From NCBI GenBank assembly GCA_028752905.1, contig JAQNBH010000015.1, forward strand, positions 17,544,112 through 17,608,111: DNA of 64,000 nucleotides, written 5' to 3'. Origin of the DNA: Cladorhizidae sp. MBARI D1340-BT2. Its lineage: Eukaryota > Porifera > Demospongiae > Poecilosclerida > Cladorhizidae. A program made the position numbers and the translations under genes. The notes below the pieces were generated by a model that ran no database searches, had not been told where the DNA came from, and saw only the letters and a list, made by a program, of their open reading frames with translations. Below, piece after piece: positions 24,471 to 35,318 of the stretch; the first letter of the stretch is position 1; each line of letters starts with the position of its first letter.

Positions 24471-25430
24471 ACTATGACCTATATATAATTCTAATTGTAT
24501 GTAAATGAAAATGAAAGCTTTGCACTCAGCAAGGGAGGGAATACACCTTGCACACACACACTACTCGACACTAAATTATGAGCAAAGTTCACTGGACCAC
24601 TTTCAAAAAGGTGGAGCAGCCCCTGGTTTTTATTATTAAAAGAGAGCGTAAGATAGAATGTTATCTTTTGAGCTATACATGGGTGAAGTTTGCAGAATCT
24701 ATGGAGTTCTTAAGTCAGATTTCTGAAGTCAGAAGCACAAATTTTTGTAATGCCCCCTTAACACGGTCACTGTTTAGGATGTCACCTCTTTACCATTAAT
24801 ATTAAAAAATTGGTTAAAATGCAGATATTCAACTACTCAACAAGATCCCATTTTGCTGGTCATAGTTTTTCCAAAGAGAGAGAAGCCTTAGTGCCGATAA
24901 TAATTTATGAGCAAATAATCTCTATCAACAAGTAGTGTTCTACTTGAAGAAAACGACTCAAAATATTTGCTGCAAACATATAGCAATGGTTAATCAGAGC
25001 TGCTGGAAGCATCACACACATCGATTTTGACAGTCATTGTGGACAACAAAGAAAACTTATGACATCTAGAGACAATACTCTTGAACGTTTCATGATTTGA
25101 AAATTCCTTAGTTTTTCATGCTCAGGTTTGTTGTATATTCTTCCAATATTTCTTTCTACCTTGAAAAAAAACACAGCTTGTGTATGAATTTCATTCCTCA
25201 ATTTCTTGATGGTAACATTTGTTTCGTTTGCCCTTTCATTTATGCAAAAGAAAGAAAAGGGTTAGCTACATAATACTAGAATTCAGTATGACAAGTGGAG
25301 CTTTATATTGGTTCTATATAGGTGCAAATTAAATTTGCTATGAAATTTCACATGTGATTATATTTTTTGTGTTGATGTTTAATACACTAGGGGTAATCAT
25401 GGAATGAGATATCTTTCTCATGTTGTACAG
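24471..25430. other. Intergenic stretch upstream of ODC-like copy 2
   Basis: 24630-24760 contains a diverged arm of the foldback family at 4504-5391 (CTTTTGAGCTATACATG, GTTTGCAGAATCTATGGAGT). The remainder should hold the missing first exon and promoter of ODC-like copy 2, but I could not identify a start codon exon. Confidence 0.5.
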
Positions 25431-28400
25431 GATGAGGAAGATCCTTTCTTTGTGGCAGACCTTGGCAGATTGATGGATATGCATGCAAGGTGGGAGATAT
25501 CTCTTCCCAAGGTCCAACCTTTCTATGCTGTCAAGTGCAATGATGATGTGATGCTACTCAAGATCCTGGCTGCATTGGGCACAGGCTTTGACTGTGCGAG
25601 TAAGGTATGCAATTCCTCTTTTTTTGCTCTTCTACATGTTCATTTTGTTTTTTCTTTCATCTTCTGGTTTCACTCCATCCTACACTTCTTCTTATGAATC
25701 TTTCCCTATATATATGAATGCTGTTTTTCACTGTAAATATAAGATACATGCATACATAATACAAATGACAGCATTGTTATAATATCAGAATGAGATAAAG
25801 GCAATTCTTGATCTTGGAGTGAGTCCTGATCGCATCATCTATGCCAATACAATCAAGCAGATCTCCCATCTGAAGTATGCTGCCAAGAAAGGAGTGACAC
25901 TCATGACTTTTGATAATGACCAGGAACTTCACAAAGTGAAGGAGCACTACCCCACTGCCAGGTTGTGAAATTAATGATTCCATGCACACTACTAATTAGT
26001 CTAGGACAGCACTGCCATCCAATAAAAAATACTTAGTTTATGTACTACAAACTCTCTAAATTAAGATAATGATATTATTGGAAGAACATTCCAATGATCT
26101 CGAAGTTATCACATCCATAAAGACATCGACATTGCCTCAATTGCCCTTACGAAATGGAAATGCGCCTGCTAATAATCTTGTGAGCCAGAACTTAACAACA
26201 TTCTCCCATGTAGGATTTCGGTATGGCTTGCAAGACTTGTGTGCAAAGCAGAAGAGGTTCAGATTTTATTTGCATTTAGTAAGAATTAAAATTGACAACT
26301 AAAACTTTCCGACGTGATTCCATTACTTTACAAGGGTTAGCAAAATTACCACCACCATCCAACGAAGTAAAAATAATATGTGTATACTACAAACTTATTT
26401 TGTCAAGACAGGTTTGATAACAGTGCTGGTTACCTTTAGAGCCAGCATAAACATGAACTAAAATATACAGAGCTTGTGATTGTCTGTAATCTTTTTATGT
26501 AGGTCTGGATCAAGATCCTGATTATCTTTTTAGCTATTACAATGACTGTTTAAATTCCATAAAGATGTCCCAAGTGCTGTTGTTGTTTTTGCCGTAATTT
26601 AGGTAAAAAGTTGAACTTTTATCAGACCAACTAATTACACTCGTGCAACATTGAAAATGAATATTGGTAGCATTTTATCCATCAATTATTTATTAATTTA
26701 TTTGGAAGGACAAACATTTCTTTATAGAGAACGGTTTCCTCAAGCCTACATCAATCTTTCGTCTGCAGATACATCTAAATGCAGAAAGGAAGATAAATAC
26801 ACCGATACAGGCAATGAGGGATCCAAAAAGAAGGATCCTATGGTAGTGATTCCTTATGCAGCAGGGATTAGTGAAGACATCAGAGTCTGCAGGAAGTTCA
26901 ACATCAAAGTCGTTTTCAGATCGGGAAGAACTCTGAGGACACAACTGAGCAGAGTGAAGGATGTTTTACCAGCTAATATGCACTCAAGTGTTGTGTACTG
27001 CATCCCTTCTAGCTGTGGAAAATACTACATAGGGGAGACCATCAGAAGACTGGAGACCACAGTGGAAAGAACATCAAGTGCCTATAGAAAGTGTGCTAAA
27101 GAGCCTGCAATTGCTGAACTAACGTAGGATAATGGACATCCTAGGAAGGGCTAGGGCTATAGCTAGCTAACGGTATATAACAAAATCACGCAAGTAGTTG
27201 TATCTGATGAAGGCTAGAGCATCTAGTCGAAATATCAAGAGAGTAAAAATTCAAGTTTATTATTGAGGCCATTTAACTTACATTATTGATTGACCATTTG
27301 TGATTAACTTACATCCTATGTCAATACTACAAATAGTACATGCACATACTATATAGTTAGGTCAGAGTTAGTTGTTGTCAGTTGGTGTTCTTGATCTATA
27401 TAATGGAATATATTTATGAGCTCCTAAAGAGTTCTTAAATTTCCTCTTACACAAGGATTTAATTTTATATGAGTAATAATTTTACCTTTTGCTAGCCTTT
27501 GATAGAAGGCTGTGCGGTAGGAGGGGTGGGGAGGTCAGCAGAAGGTTTTACGCCTTCATTGTCTGAAGCATGGCAATGATATCAGTAGCGAACAACTGTC
27601 TTGAACAAGCAATATGTTTATGATAAATGCATGGGGTTGAGTGGAGGGTGGAGACTGAGTGAAAGATCTTGGTCTATCCCAGATTTGAAAGTCATAGAGT
27701 AGCAATGTAAAAGTGACTCTGACTAAGGTTAATTCCCAGGGAAGTATTCTTACAGGGTTCAGGATCTATTTCCATCTATACAAAACATATTTGAAGAAGT
27801 TTAACAGAAGATTAAAATTTAATTAACATGTTAGCTGTGACATGTTCATGGCACACTGGTGTTGTACCACACCCACATACATAAGTAATAATTACATGCA
27901 AGCACAGTCATATATCTAGTCAGTCAACATACAACAGGTTTGAGCACAGGTTAGCAAGTGAAGCAGTTGTTGGCAAGATTAAGCACTGTGTATATAGAAT
28001 TCTTGCTCTTTGCTATATCCAAGTTTCAGCACTTAGCCTAGATAATGATATTCATTGCAACTGTTGACTTTCATAATTACTCTGACAAATACTTATGCCA
28101 ACTAGTAATGTACTGTAATGCTGGAAAGGCTGATGATAAAATAATTAAAACATTCTTCTTCATTATAAATAAAGTTCCTATAAATGTTTGTTCTCTAAAT
28201 TTAATAAATTCTTGCCTTATTTCTTTTTTTGCTATATAATCACACTAAAAGATTTATTTTTGTTATATATTATATAAAATATTTTTTTACCTTTAAGTAT
28301 AACTGGACGGTTTTGGTTGTTTGGGAAGACTACCAATCTTATATATATATACTTTAACAAAGAGATCTGAGCTAATCTCTTAGTGGTCAATTGGTATATA

Positions 28401-30292
28401 TGCCCATGATGGGTGTTTTTTATTGGCAATACATGTAATTTAAAATGCATTTTTTTAGACTTTGCATCAAATTTAAATCTGTTCATCAACATTTGAATCC
28501 ATGCAGTACTAAGATCCATAAGATGACCATCTTTTTACTTTTTTTTTATACACTTTCTTTCCAGATTAGTCTTGCACATTGTCGCAGACTCTGCTAGTTC
28601 TTCACTATCGTTTAGTACCAAGTTTGGCTGCACCATGTCAGAGGCCAGAGATCTACTCCAAACTGCTTTATCACTGGATTTGAATGTAGTAGGAGTCAGG
28701 TATTGAATATTGTCTCCTGCTTATACGCTACAGAGTTATCTAGGTATTTATTACAATCATTAATAGTTTCCATGTAGGTTCTTTTGGTAAGGACCCACAT
28801 TCTTACCAGCATGCAATGGAGATGGCCTTTGAGGTATTCCACTATGCTGCCAGTGTGGGCTACCACATGACCCTCCTAAACATAGGAGGAGGCTTTCCTG
28901 GAAGCAAGATGTCAGAAGACCTCTTCAAGAATATGGCTGTGAGTATCAACAGTGGCCTGGAAGTGTTCCATGATTTTCCTGACTTAAAGGTCATTGCTGA
29001 GCCAGGTAGGTGTGTACAATGAACAATACCAATAAACTGCACCACTACAATTGTTGATTGTGTAAAGAATGACACGAACAAATTACCATTAGAATGAAAA
29101 TAAATTAGTTTTAGTTTAACAGAATTGGCTCCATTGAATCAAGAAAACAAAAGTCTATGTCTAGAAGAAATTTGCAGCAAAGACATCAGTACGTCATTTC
29201 CCCCTTCAAATTGAAGGGATTCAGAGTGGTTTCCCAATAGACCGATATCTGTACCTTCGACCCCATCAGGAACTATTCCAGAAACAGAAGAGTCAACAGC
29301 CATGACATAATCTAAAAATCACTAATGAATGGCTTGAGTTCAGCTTGCTTTGGAGTCAAATCAGTGCATATACAGAGTAGAGACATTATCCACTTCTCAG
29401 AGGCTAGAAATGATCAGCATGCTGTTTCCCGCATGATAGGGCCCATTTAAATCCTAATATAATCAAATCTTGATCAGAACTAATAACTTGTAGTAACTGT
29501 CAAATTTTTATACAGGGGAAGGGGTTGTCATGTATTTCTAGCCTAACCAATCAAAAAATTATTTTGCTGCCCCTATACATTAACATAATAATGATATGGC
29601 ATAATGAAGCCATTATGTAAAAAATGTGTACATACATATACATCTGGTGTATATAATATATTTTTGTTTTTGAAATACATACAGGTTTCTTCTTTCCTTC
29701 TTCTGTCTATTCCCTTGCTGTCAATGTGATTGGGAAGAGAGTTACTATAAAAAGTGGAAAAGAGCCAGTGTACAACTACCATGTAAATGATGGTATACAT
29801 GGTTCCTTCTTTATTTGTTTCTATGAAATAATGAAACCAACCCCTATTGTCCTCCAGGTATGAAAATATTATTGTATTGCATACAGTGTTATAGTACTGA
29901 AAAGGAAAAAAAAATTAACGAAACTCAAACTTCTCAACTTTTCTATTGCAGGACACATTGAGATCCTGCAACCACCACAAAACCTTTATTTCGGGGCCAA
30001 CTTGTGACAGTGGAGACAAAATCTGTGAAGCCTGCATTCCTGAAGTGAACATTGGAGACTGGATCTATTTCAAGGACATGGGAGGTTATAGCTTAAGTCT
30101 GAATAGAACATTCAATGGATTCAATGCCTCCCCTTCATATTACTACATTAGGTAATCTCACAGGTAACGTGTGCGGATTCATTTTTTTTCCATGTTATAT
30201 TTTCATATTTTCACTTCTTTTGCTGTTACAGTGAAAGGCTTAACAATCTGATGGTTCATCCTCAACCAGAGCTATATGTACACTCACCATAA
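25431..30292 (+). CDS. ODC: Ornithine decarboxylase-like copy 2 (5' exon not found)
   Basis: Seven intact exons encode about 385 residues in frame: 25431-25604 (PFYAVKCND with the PLP lysine), 25789-25961, 28565-28699, 28767-29005 ([16 protein letters not shown]), 29685-29857 (VNDGIHGSF), 29952-30151 (GPTCDSGD with the active-site cysteine, [12 protein letters not shown]) and 30232-30292 (ends VHSP-stop). All junctions are GT-AG and exon phases match copy 1. The C-terminus is about 50 residues shorter than mouse ODC, with no PEST-like tail. Two residues central to PLP binding differ from mouse ODC: R154 to H (LVLHIV) and R277 to F (EPGFFF), while K69, H197, E274, D332 and C360 positions are kept. 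It could be a decarboxylase with altered chemistry or an antizyme-inhibitor-like pseudoenzyme. The initiating exon lies upstream and was not recognised. Confidence 0.8.
26693..27260 (+). pseudogene. Penelope-like relic (GIY-YIG end) in an ODC intron
   Basis: The frame at 26651-27127 carries [35 protein letters not shown] and [20 protein letters not shown], then [15 protein letters not shown]. This is the conserved link between Penelope-like RT and its GIY-YIG endonuclease (VVYCIP as the GIY-type strand, YIGET as the YIG-type strand). The RT itself is absent, so it is a 5'-truncated insertion. It lies between exons two and three of ODC-like copy 2 on the same strand. Its tail (27172-27265) carries the hammerhead-like motif. 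Confidence 0.8.
27172..27240 (+). ncRNA. Hammerhead ribozyme-like motif in a Penelope-like tail
   Basis: CTGATGA at 27204-27210 is followed by A, stem II GGCTAG/CTAGTC (27212-27217 with 27223-27228, six pairs including one G-U) around loop AGCAT, then GAAA at 27229-27232. Upstream, ATATAAC (27175-27181) can pair with GTTGTAT (27197-27203) as stem I, seven pairs including one G-U. GGT before it gives a short stem III with the bases after GAAA. Penelope-like elements are known to carry hammerheads. The exact cleavage triplet (G-U-A at 27173-27175) does not sit perfectly against stem I, so activity is uncertain. Confidence 0.6.
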
Positions 30293-30402
30293 CAATATGG
30301 AACTATCACCTAAGGGCTCACTATATAAGTTTAGAGTTCATTCAGGAATTACTATGTGACTCCAGGCTTATTTTAGTTGCATATATAACAGCAAATGTTA
30401 TG

Positions 30403-30555
30403 GGGGGGAAGCAGTCTGAAAACCTGCACTTTTTAATACCAACACAGACATTTGAGCTAATATTAAGTTCATAGAGTGAAGTGTGCAGAATCTATGGAGC
30501 TCCAAAATCCTAACCATAAGCAAATTTTCCAGACATGTTGAGACTGCTTCCCACC
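30403..30555. mobile_element. Short MITE with 15-base terminal inverted repeats
   Basis: GGGGGGAAGCAGTCT (30403-30417) faces AGACTGCTTCCCACC (30541-30555), matching in 14 of 15 positions. The interior (GCAGAATCTATGGAGCTCC) is related to the arms of 4504-5391. It lies just 3' of ODC-like copy 2, and a counterpart is present near 57260-57410 in the other arm. Confidence 0.75.
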
Positions 30556-30989
30556 TTTGTCAAGTTTTACGGTTTTGATATTTACAGATTGGTGTGCATA
30601 TATAATTATATTAGTTATGATTTTACAAGAGTGACGTAAAGTCGTTTCTTTGGGTTCACAGAGTTGCAGTGATGGAAGGTTTGATAGAGAAGACCAAGAA
30701 ACTTGTAGGCTTTACCGATTCCAAGTTAGGTCAGGTGACATCACTACTCCTACGACTTTGATGGAACTTTTGTTGGTGTTGATTCTACCTTATGAGGTAA
30801 TGGTGTTTTATTACAGAAGCTCATAAGGTGGCATTTACTATTATTAAAGGACGGGCACTTTGGTAGAGAAGATAAATCTTCCTGTGAGGAAGCTGAGGAT
30901 TTAAAACACTTAGTATCATTAGTGCAGAGAAGTAAAGTGCTCTACCACCCAGCAGCTATATACTCAATTTTACCAGCTACATCAGCAGC

Positions 30990-31290
30990 TCTTTAAAAGT
31001 GCAAGGCAAAGTAATCATCTTGATTTTTCTAAGTATTTGATAGGGTTCTTCACGATGAGCTTTTCCATAGGTTATGGTCCTTTGTCATCACTGGGAATCT
31101 ATGGCATTGCTTTAAGGTTTATATTTCATCTAGATTTCAACTAGTGGCCAATATCTCAGATATTAACTGTAATTTCTCCCATCCCGGGAAGTATTCTTGG
31201 TTCCCTTCTGTTCTTGATCTTTGTTAATGATATGTCTTCTTATGCTTCGACCTCTTCCATATTTCTTTCAAAAATCTAAATTGAGTCAAG
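30990..31290 (+). pseudogene. Non-LTR reverse transcriptase fragment
   Basis: FHRLWSFVITGNLWHCFKVY and SSRFQLV are followed, after a frame shift, by SPIPGSILGSLLFLIFVNDM (about 31175-31235). This is the jockey/CR1-type RT block normally reading PQGSILGPLLFLIYIND. Stops and frame changes leave it dead. A counterpart lies in reverse orientation near 56710-56960. Confidence 0.7.
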
Positions 31291-33411
31291 GAGATTGATT
31301 TGTTAATAAAGAGGCATTTTTTAATATATGAAATGCTCACAAAGACAAGGGAAATGGTACACAGGAGGGAGATCGGTCTATTGACTGACTTATCACCTGC
31401 TTTATGTACGGGAACATCCATCCAGTTGATTGGAAAATGGTGTTGGGAAAGACTTAGGGAGAAAAGATGAGTATAGATGGCTTCTTGATCTGAGGTAGCA
31501 ACACAGATGAAGGCGTCTACTTTCAAGACTGACATTTCGATGTGGAGCCAACCAAACACGACCATAAAGTGGTCCTCTCCATGGCTGACCGGCATGGCTG
31601 ACCGGCCACGTTCACTGCATCTACTTGGCTAAGCATAGCAAGGTTGGTCCACAGCTAGACAGGCAACTGCCAGGGTTCAGTTGGTGAACTACTGCTCTGA
31701 CAATGTCCATTGAATGTCTTATCATGGCAGCAGGTGGAGCATTGTCCAGAAACAAAGGCAACGGTGCATTAATAGCTGCAGGTGGGATCACAGTCTGGTG
31801 GATATCAGCATGATAGGAAGATCACGATACCCAACATGCTGTGTACATCTCGTGCTCTTCCAGGGCTGTCATCACTACTCTCAGCCACACATACTCTTCA
31901 GACATGGTCGGAGCCTGCACATTTATGTGTAGGATTGTGCATCAAAGAGATACCAGTGCCATGAAATGAGTCCTCACTGTTCCAGAACTTGGATTGTGAA
32001 CAATATTGTACACAGATTCTGTTGTAAACAGACTATTGCGCATTTTTGGTAGGCACACTTCTTCCATCTTAAAGTGTTGGCAGACTCCATTAACAATTTC
32101 ATCAAATCACTTGCAGGAAGTGATCATACGACACACATAACCCCAGACTGAAGTGTGTGTCAATTAACCCTCTCTTATATGTGACAGCATGGATTTTCAG
32201 TGCCACGTAGAGTTGAAGTGGCACTGACACAGTCATGGCTGTGACACACTGTGCCCAATGACTTTGCTGCTCATAGATGTTGGACACTGTCCAAGACCAG
32301 TAGCTGTGAGTACGTTAGAGCAGTGGTTATAGTAGCTGTTTCCACAAGCTGATTCTGGTGCTTGATGTTCGCCACATCTAAGATCATGTTCACTAGAGCC
32401 AAAAGAGATAGTGCCTTGGGAAGGAATGAGCCATCAAAGGTGAACTTGGTGTCAAACATATCTCTGTGTGTACCACTTGTGCTGCTCTCACCAAATGCAT
32501 GACATCACTGTATGGTCATGGGTGTTCTTGAGAGAATCTGCAGTATCTTCCTGAAATATCAGAAGCATGTCTCTCCCCTGAGAGTATGCCATTAAGTCTG
32601 GAAACAGAGAGAGAATCCTGTTCTTCAATCTAGTTGTGCGGATTCGATGACTCGCAGTGACACCTAGCTGTTCCAGTCTAACTCTGTGCAGGTATACGTC
32701 AACCAGGTCTGCCAGTTTGACCACAGGGGAACAATCATCACCTCTTGTTTCCTCCATGAAAGTCAGCAACTCTGCGAAAACAATGCCATGCAGCTAAACC
32801 TCTTCCTCATGAATGTCCATTGATGCAGCCTGTCTTGCTTTGTTATAGCGCATCCAGAGGCAGTTAGACTGATATTTTGCCTCATCCCTAGGTGCAAGTT
32901 TGGCAGGAAGCTCAGTGTCTTCTATTTTCAGGCAGCCTTTCTAACATTTCTATCCAACTGTTTTGATAATGCCGCATAGAACATTTGCAGAAGATGCACA
33001 CCGGCTCTTTAGTCTGGGACATGGCTGTGAGCATACCATGTGTGAACCATGGATGCATCAGACTGCTGCTAGTTTGATTATATTTTTACCAACAGGTTTT
33101 GTGCCACTGGGCTCTATTGAACACCAGTGTGGCTTCTATGCCACTTTCATCATCCATCCTGTCTAGGTCCAGCTCAGCTGATATTCATCAGATTCCTGAA
33201 ATGCAAATAGATCCTTGGCCAGTGACACATATCGGTGACCTAATGGTGGCCTGTTTGACGTGGTAGGGCATTGTAAATCTTTCCCTATTACTACTTGGTA
33301 GAGAGCACAAACTTCCCAGTCAGTGGTGCAATATGGCTTGGGAGGAGAAGGCTGGGCAGGATCAATCAGCATATGCAATTTTGACATGGTGACAAAGAAA
33401 GAAGCAGACAA
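31224..33411 (-). pseudogene. Uncharacterised multi-copy invertebrate protein, broken
   Basis: The minus strand begins with a cysteine/histidine-rich leader (33411-33163: CTTDWEVCALYQVV, LAKDLFAFQES). It continues with KLADLVDVYLHRVRLEQLGV (about 32730), FPDLMAYSQGRDMLLIFQED (about 32600), a YEQQSHWAQCVTAM...LKIHAVTYKRGLIDTHF block (about 32270-32150) and GEDHFMVVFGWLHIEMSVLK (about 31590-31530). From memory this matches large uncharacterised proteins present in many copies in marine invertebrate genomes, and I cannot name a function. Several stops and shifts are present. The counterpart is at 54419-56700. Confidence 0.6.
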
Positions 33412-33539
33412 CAGGAGCCAAATAGAACATTACCAGGCATATGCATCTTCCAAGTCTATATAGGTTTCACAACTGACAGTGCACACCAGAGTATAAGGAG
33501 TTAGCTGAGGCAGTTTGTATCTGACCTCTGGTGAGCTTG

Positions 33540-33544
33540 CGAGG
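33540..33544. other. Target-site duplication of LTR element 1 (left)
   Basis: CGAGG here and at 40954-40958 flanks the TG...CA ends of element 1. The empty site in the other arm (complement near 54265-54275) has ATAGG at this position. Confidence 0.85.
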
Positions 33545-34172
33545 TGCCGGGGAAATTACCCTCTCCTGAGGCCTTCCTGCCTCAACAAATAACACTGGTC
33601 GCTTAGTAGTCCGAGCGGAGACTTCTTCTGGTAATTTCCACCGCGACGCCTAGGAGCTCAGGGTACTGGCTACACCACCAATCACCCCTCCTAGACCTAA
33701 CTGGACAAGCCGTACCACCGCCTCTCTCTAGGCCCTTTACGGTCTTGCCCCTTTGGCTCCCTACCCAACACTTGGGTAGATAAGTATTGATTAAATATCA
33801 AGTCAATGCCAAAGACACATACAGAGTATAGTCTAACTTCTCTCTCTCTCTCTCTGACTGTCTCTCTACTCTCCTTATATACATACATTCAGTCACATGA
33901 TAATGATAGCCAATCAAATACTATAGTTCATTCTATCTGTAATCTTGGTCTTGGGTGTTCTTGTGGTATTCATTGTGGTGTTCCCTTTTAGGTAATCTTA
34001 GTCTTGGGTGTATCCAATACTTGTGGTATTCACTGTGGCTGTTCCCTTTTAGATAATCTTAGTCTTGGGTGTATCCAATGCTTGTGGTAGTAGTGATCAT
34101 TAACTGTGGGTTGTGGATATGGTGGGTTACTGTTTGAAAAGTCAGGGAGTGGTCCTGTTAATTTCCCTGACA
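33545..34172 (-). repeat. Element 1 LTR (3' LTR)
   Basis: The 628-base LTR starts TGCCGGGGAAATTACC and ends TTCCCTGACA on the plus strand. It contains a TC microsatellite near 33839-33857 and a roughly 60-base tandem repeat (GGTAATCTTAGTCTTGGGTG) near 33940-34075. Confidence 0.9.
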
Positions 34173-34755
34173 CCTCCCCCTCCTCTAAACGAGAGCTATG
34201 CTCTCTGCTTAGTCCGTCAGCATTTGCATTCTTAGATCCAGGTCGAGAGATCTTGTACTTGTATGGATCGTCGTGTAGACACGGCCAGTCCATTGATCTT
34301 CGGATGGTTTCCATGGTCCTTTCCTGTCCACAATGTCCAGCCGTTGGGGAACTATGGGCCAGATGGAGTATCTCATTCCGGTTTCGAGTGGGTTCCATAA
34401 TCAGCTTTCGTCCTTCCTCGGTTAGTGGTTGCCTCGGTAGCAATCCCTTTTCCCCGGTGTACCGGTCATCACCAGAGCTAGCCAGTTGCCTTGCCTTCTC
34501 TAGTGTAGAGTCGGCCATCTGCATTGCTCGCAGCTCTCCTGGGTTGACTCGTTCTGGCGACCCTGGTGTGGTTCGATCTGCCACTTGTGTATGCTCAGTC
34601 TTTTCTTGGGCAAACAAGTCCTCAGCTAAGGAGAAGGGAAAGGGGTTATCACTTTCACACACTTCTGCCTCGGGTGGTTCAGGTTTTCTCAGCCCCCCCA
34701 TTGGTTTTGGCGGCAGTCCCAGAGGATGTGGTGGTGCTGGCGACCTTTCTGACAT
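34030..34755 (-). CDS. Element 1 tail frame: integrase zinc-binding segment and RNase H end
   Basis: The 241-codon frame has a proline-rich start (SPAPPHPLGLPPKPMG), then MADSTLEKARQLAS and EILHLAHSSPTAGHCGQERT followed by MDWPCLHDD. This is the H2C2-type zinc-binding segment that precedes Ty3/gypsy integrases, lacking its cysteine pair. It then joins directly to SRPGSKNANADGLSRE, normally the end of RNase H. RT, most of RNase H and the integrase core are absent. The frame runs into the LTR. Across the GGTAG target of element 2 it reads in frame with the protease part at 38480-38950, so one long frame existed before element 2 landed. Confidence 0.75.
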   Translation of the reverse strand: MSERSPAPPHPLGLPPKPMGGLRKPEPPEAEVCESDNPFPFSLAEDLFAQEKTEHTQVADRTTPGSPERVNPGELRAMQMADSTLEKARQLASSGDDRYTGEKGLLPRQPLTEEGRKLIMEPTRNRNEILHLAHSSPTAGHCGQERTMETIRRSMDWPCLHDDPYKYKISRPGSKNANADGLSREHSSRLEEGEVSGKLTGPLPDFSNSNPPYPQPTVNDHYYHKHWIHPRLRLSKREQPQ

Positions 34756-34768
34756 CAGCTCCTCCTCT

Positions 34769-34773
34769 GGTAG
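34769..34773. other. Target-site duplication of LTR element 2 (left)
   Basis: GGTAG here and at 38514-38518 flanks element 2 exactly. Confidence 0.9.
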
Positions 34774-35318
34774 TGTAAGCGTCCCGCTCCCTACATTCCA
34801 GCTGCTTTAGCTTGGCAATGTAGAGGAACACTTTGATGCCTAGTCCAAATTAGAATCACGCTATTCTAATTTACCACTAGACCAACCCAGCCTACAGTAT
34901 TCCTGTAGCTACAATTTGAGAGCGAGTTAAATAGCTTTAATTACAAACAAGGCACAAACGAGGTGCGCCGCCTTTTAATTGAACAACAATGCAACTACTC
35001 TCAGTTCTACAAAAGTCCTAATCACACATAAATCTATCAAAGTTCTTCTCTTTCTCACTCGTCTCTCTCTCTCTCTTCACGTCATCCCTCGTCAGACGTG
35101 TCCGCAATCTCTCCCAAAATAACCATGTTTGGTATTCTGGAGTGGCCTTCCGGCATGAGTCTCTGACCAATCAGCATCCTTCTCGTCAGGTGACTTGTCT
35201 GAGCCATTTGGCAACCTGTGTGGTTCATCAACGTTCGAGACACTTCCGCTGGCCTGTAGATCTGACGACCCGTGTGGTTCTCTCTCAGTCAGGGTCGAGT
35301 CTGTGGAGATCCCTAACA
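34774..35318 (-). repeat. Element 2 LTR (3' LTR)
   Basis: 545 bases with a TC microsatellite near 35062-35078. The last 75 codons or so of the 891-codon frame lie inside it. Confidence 0.92.
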
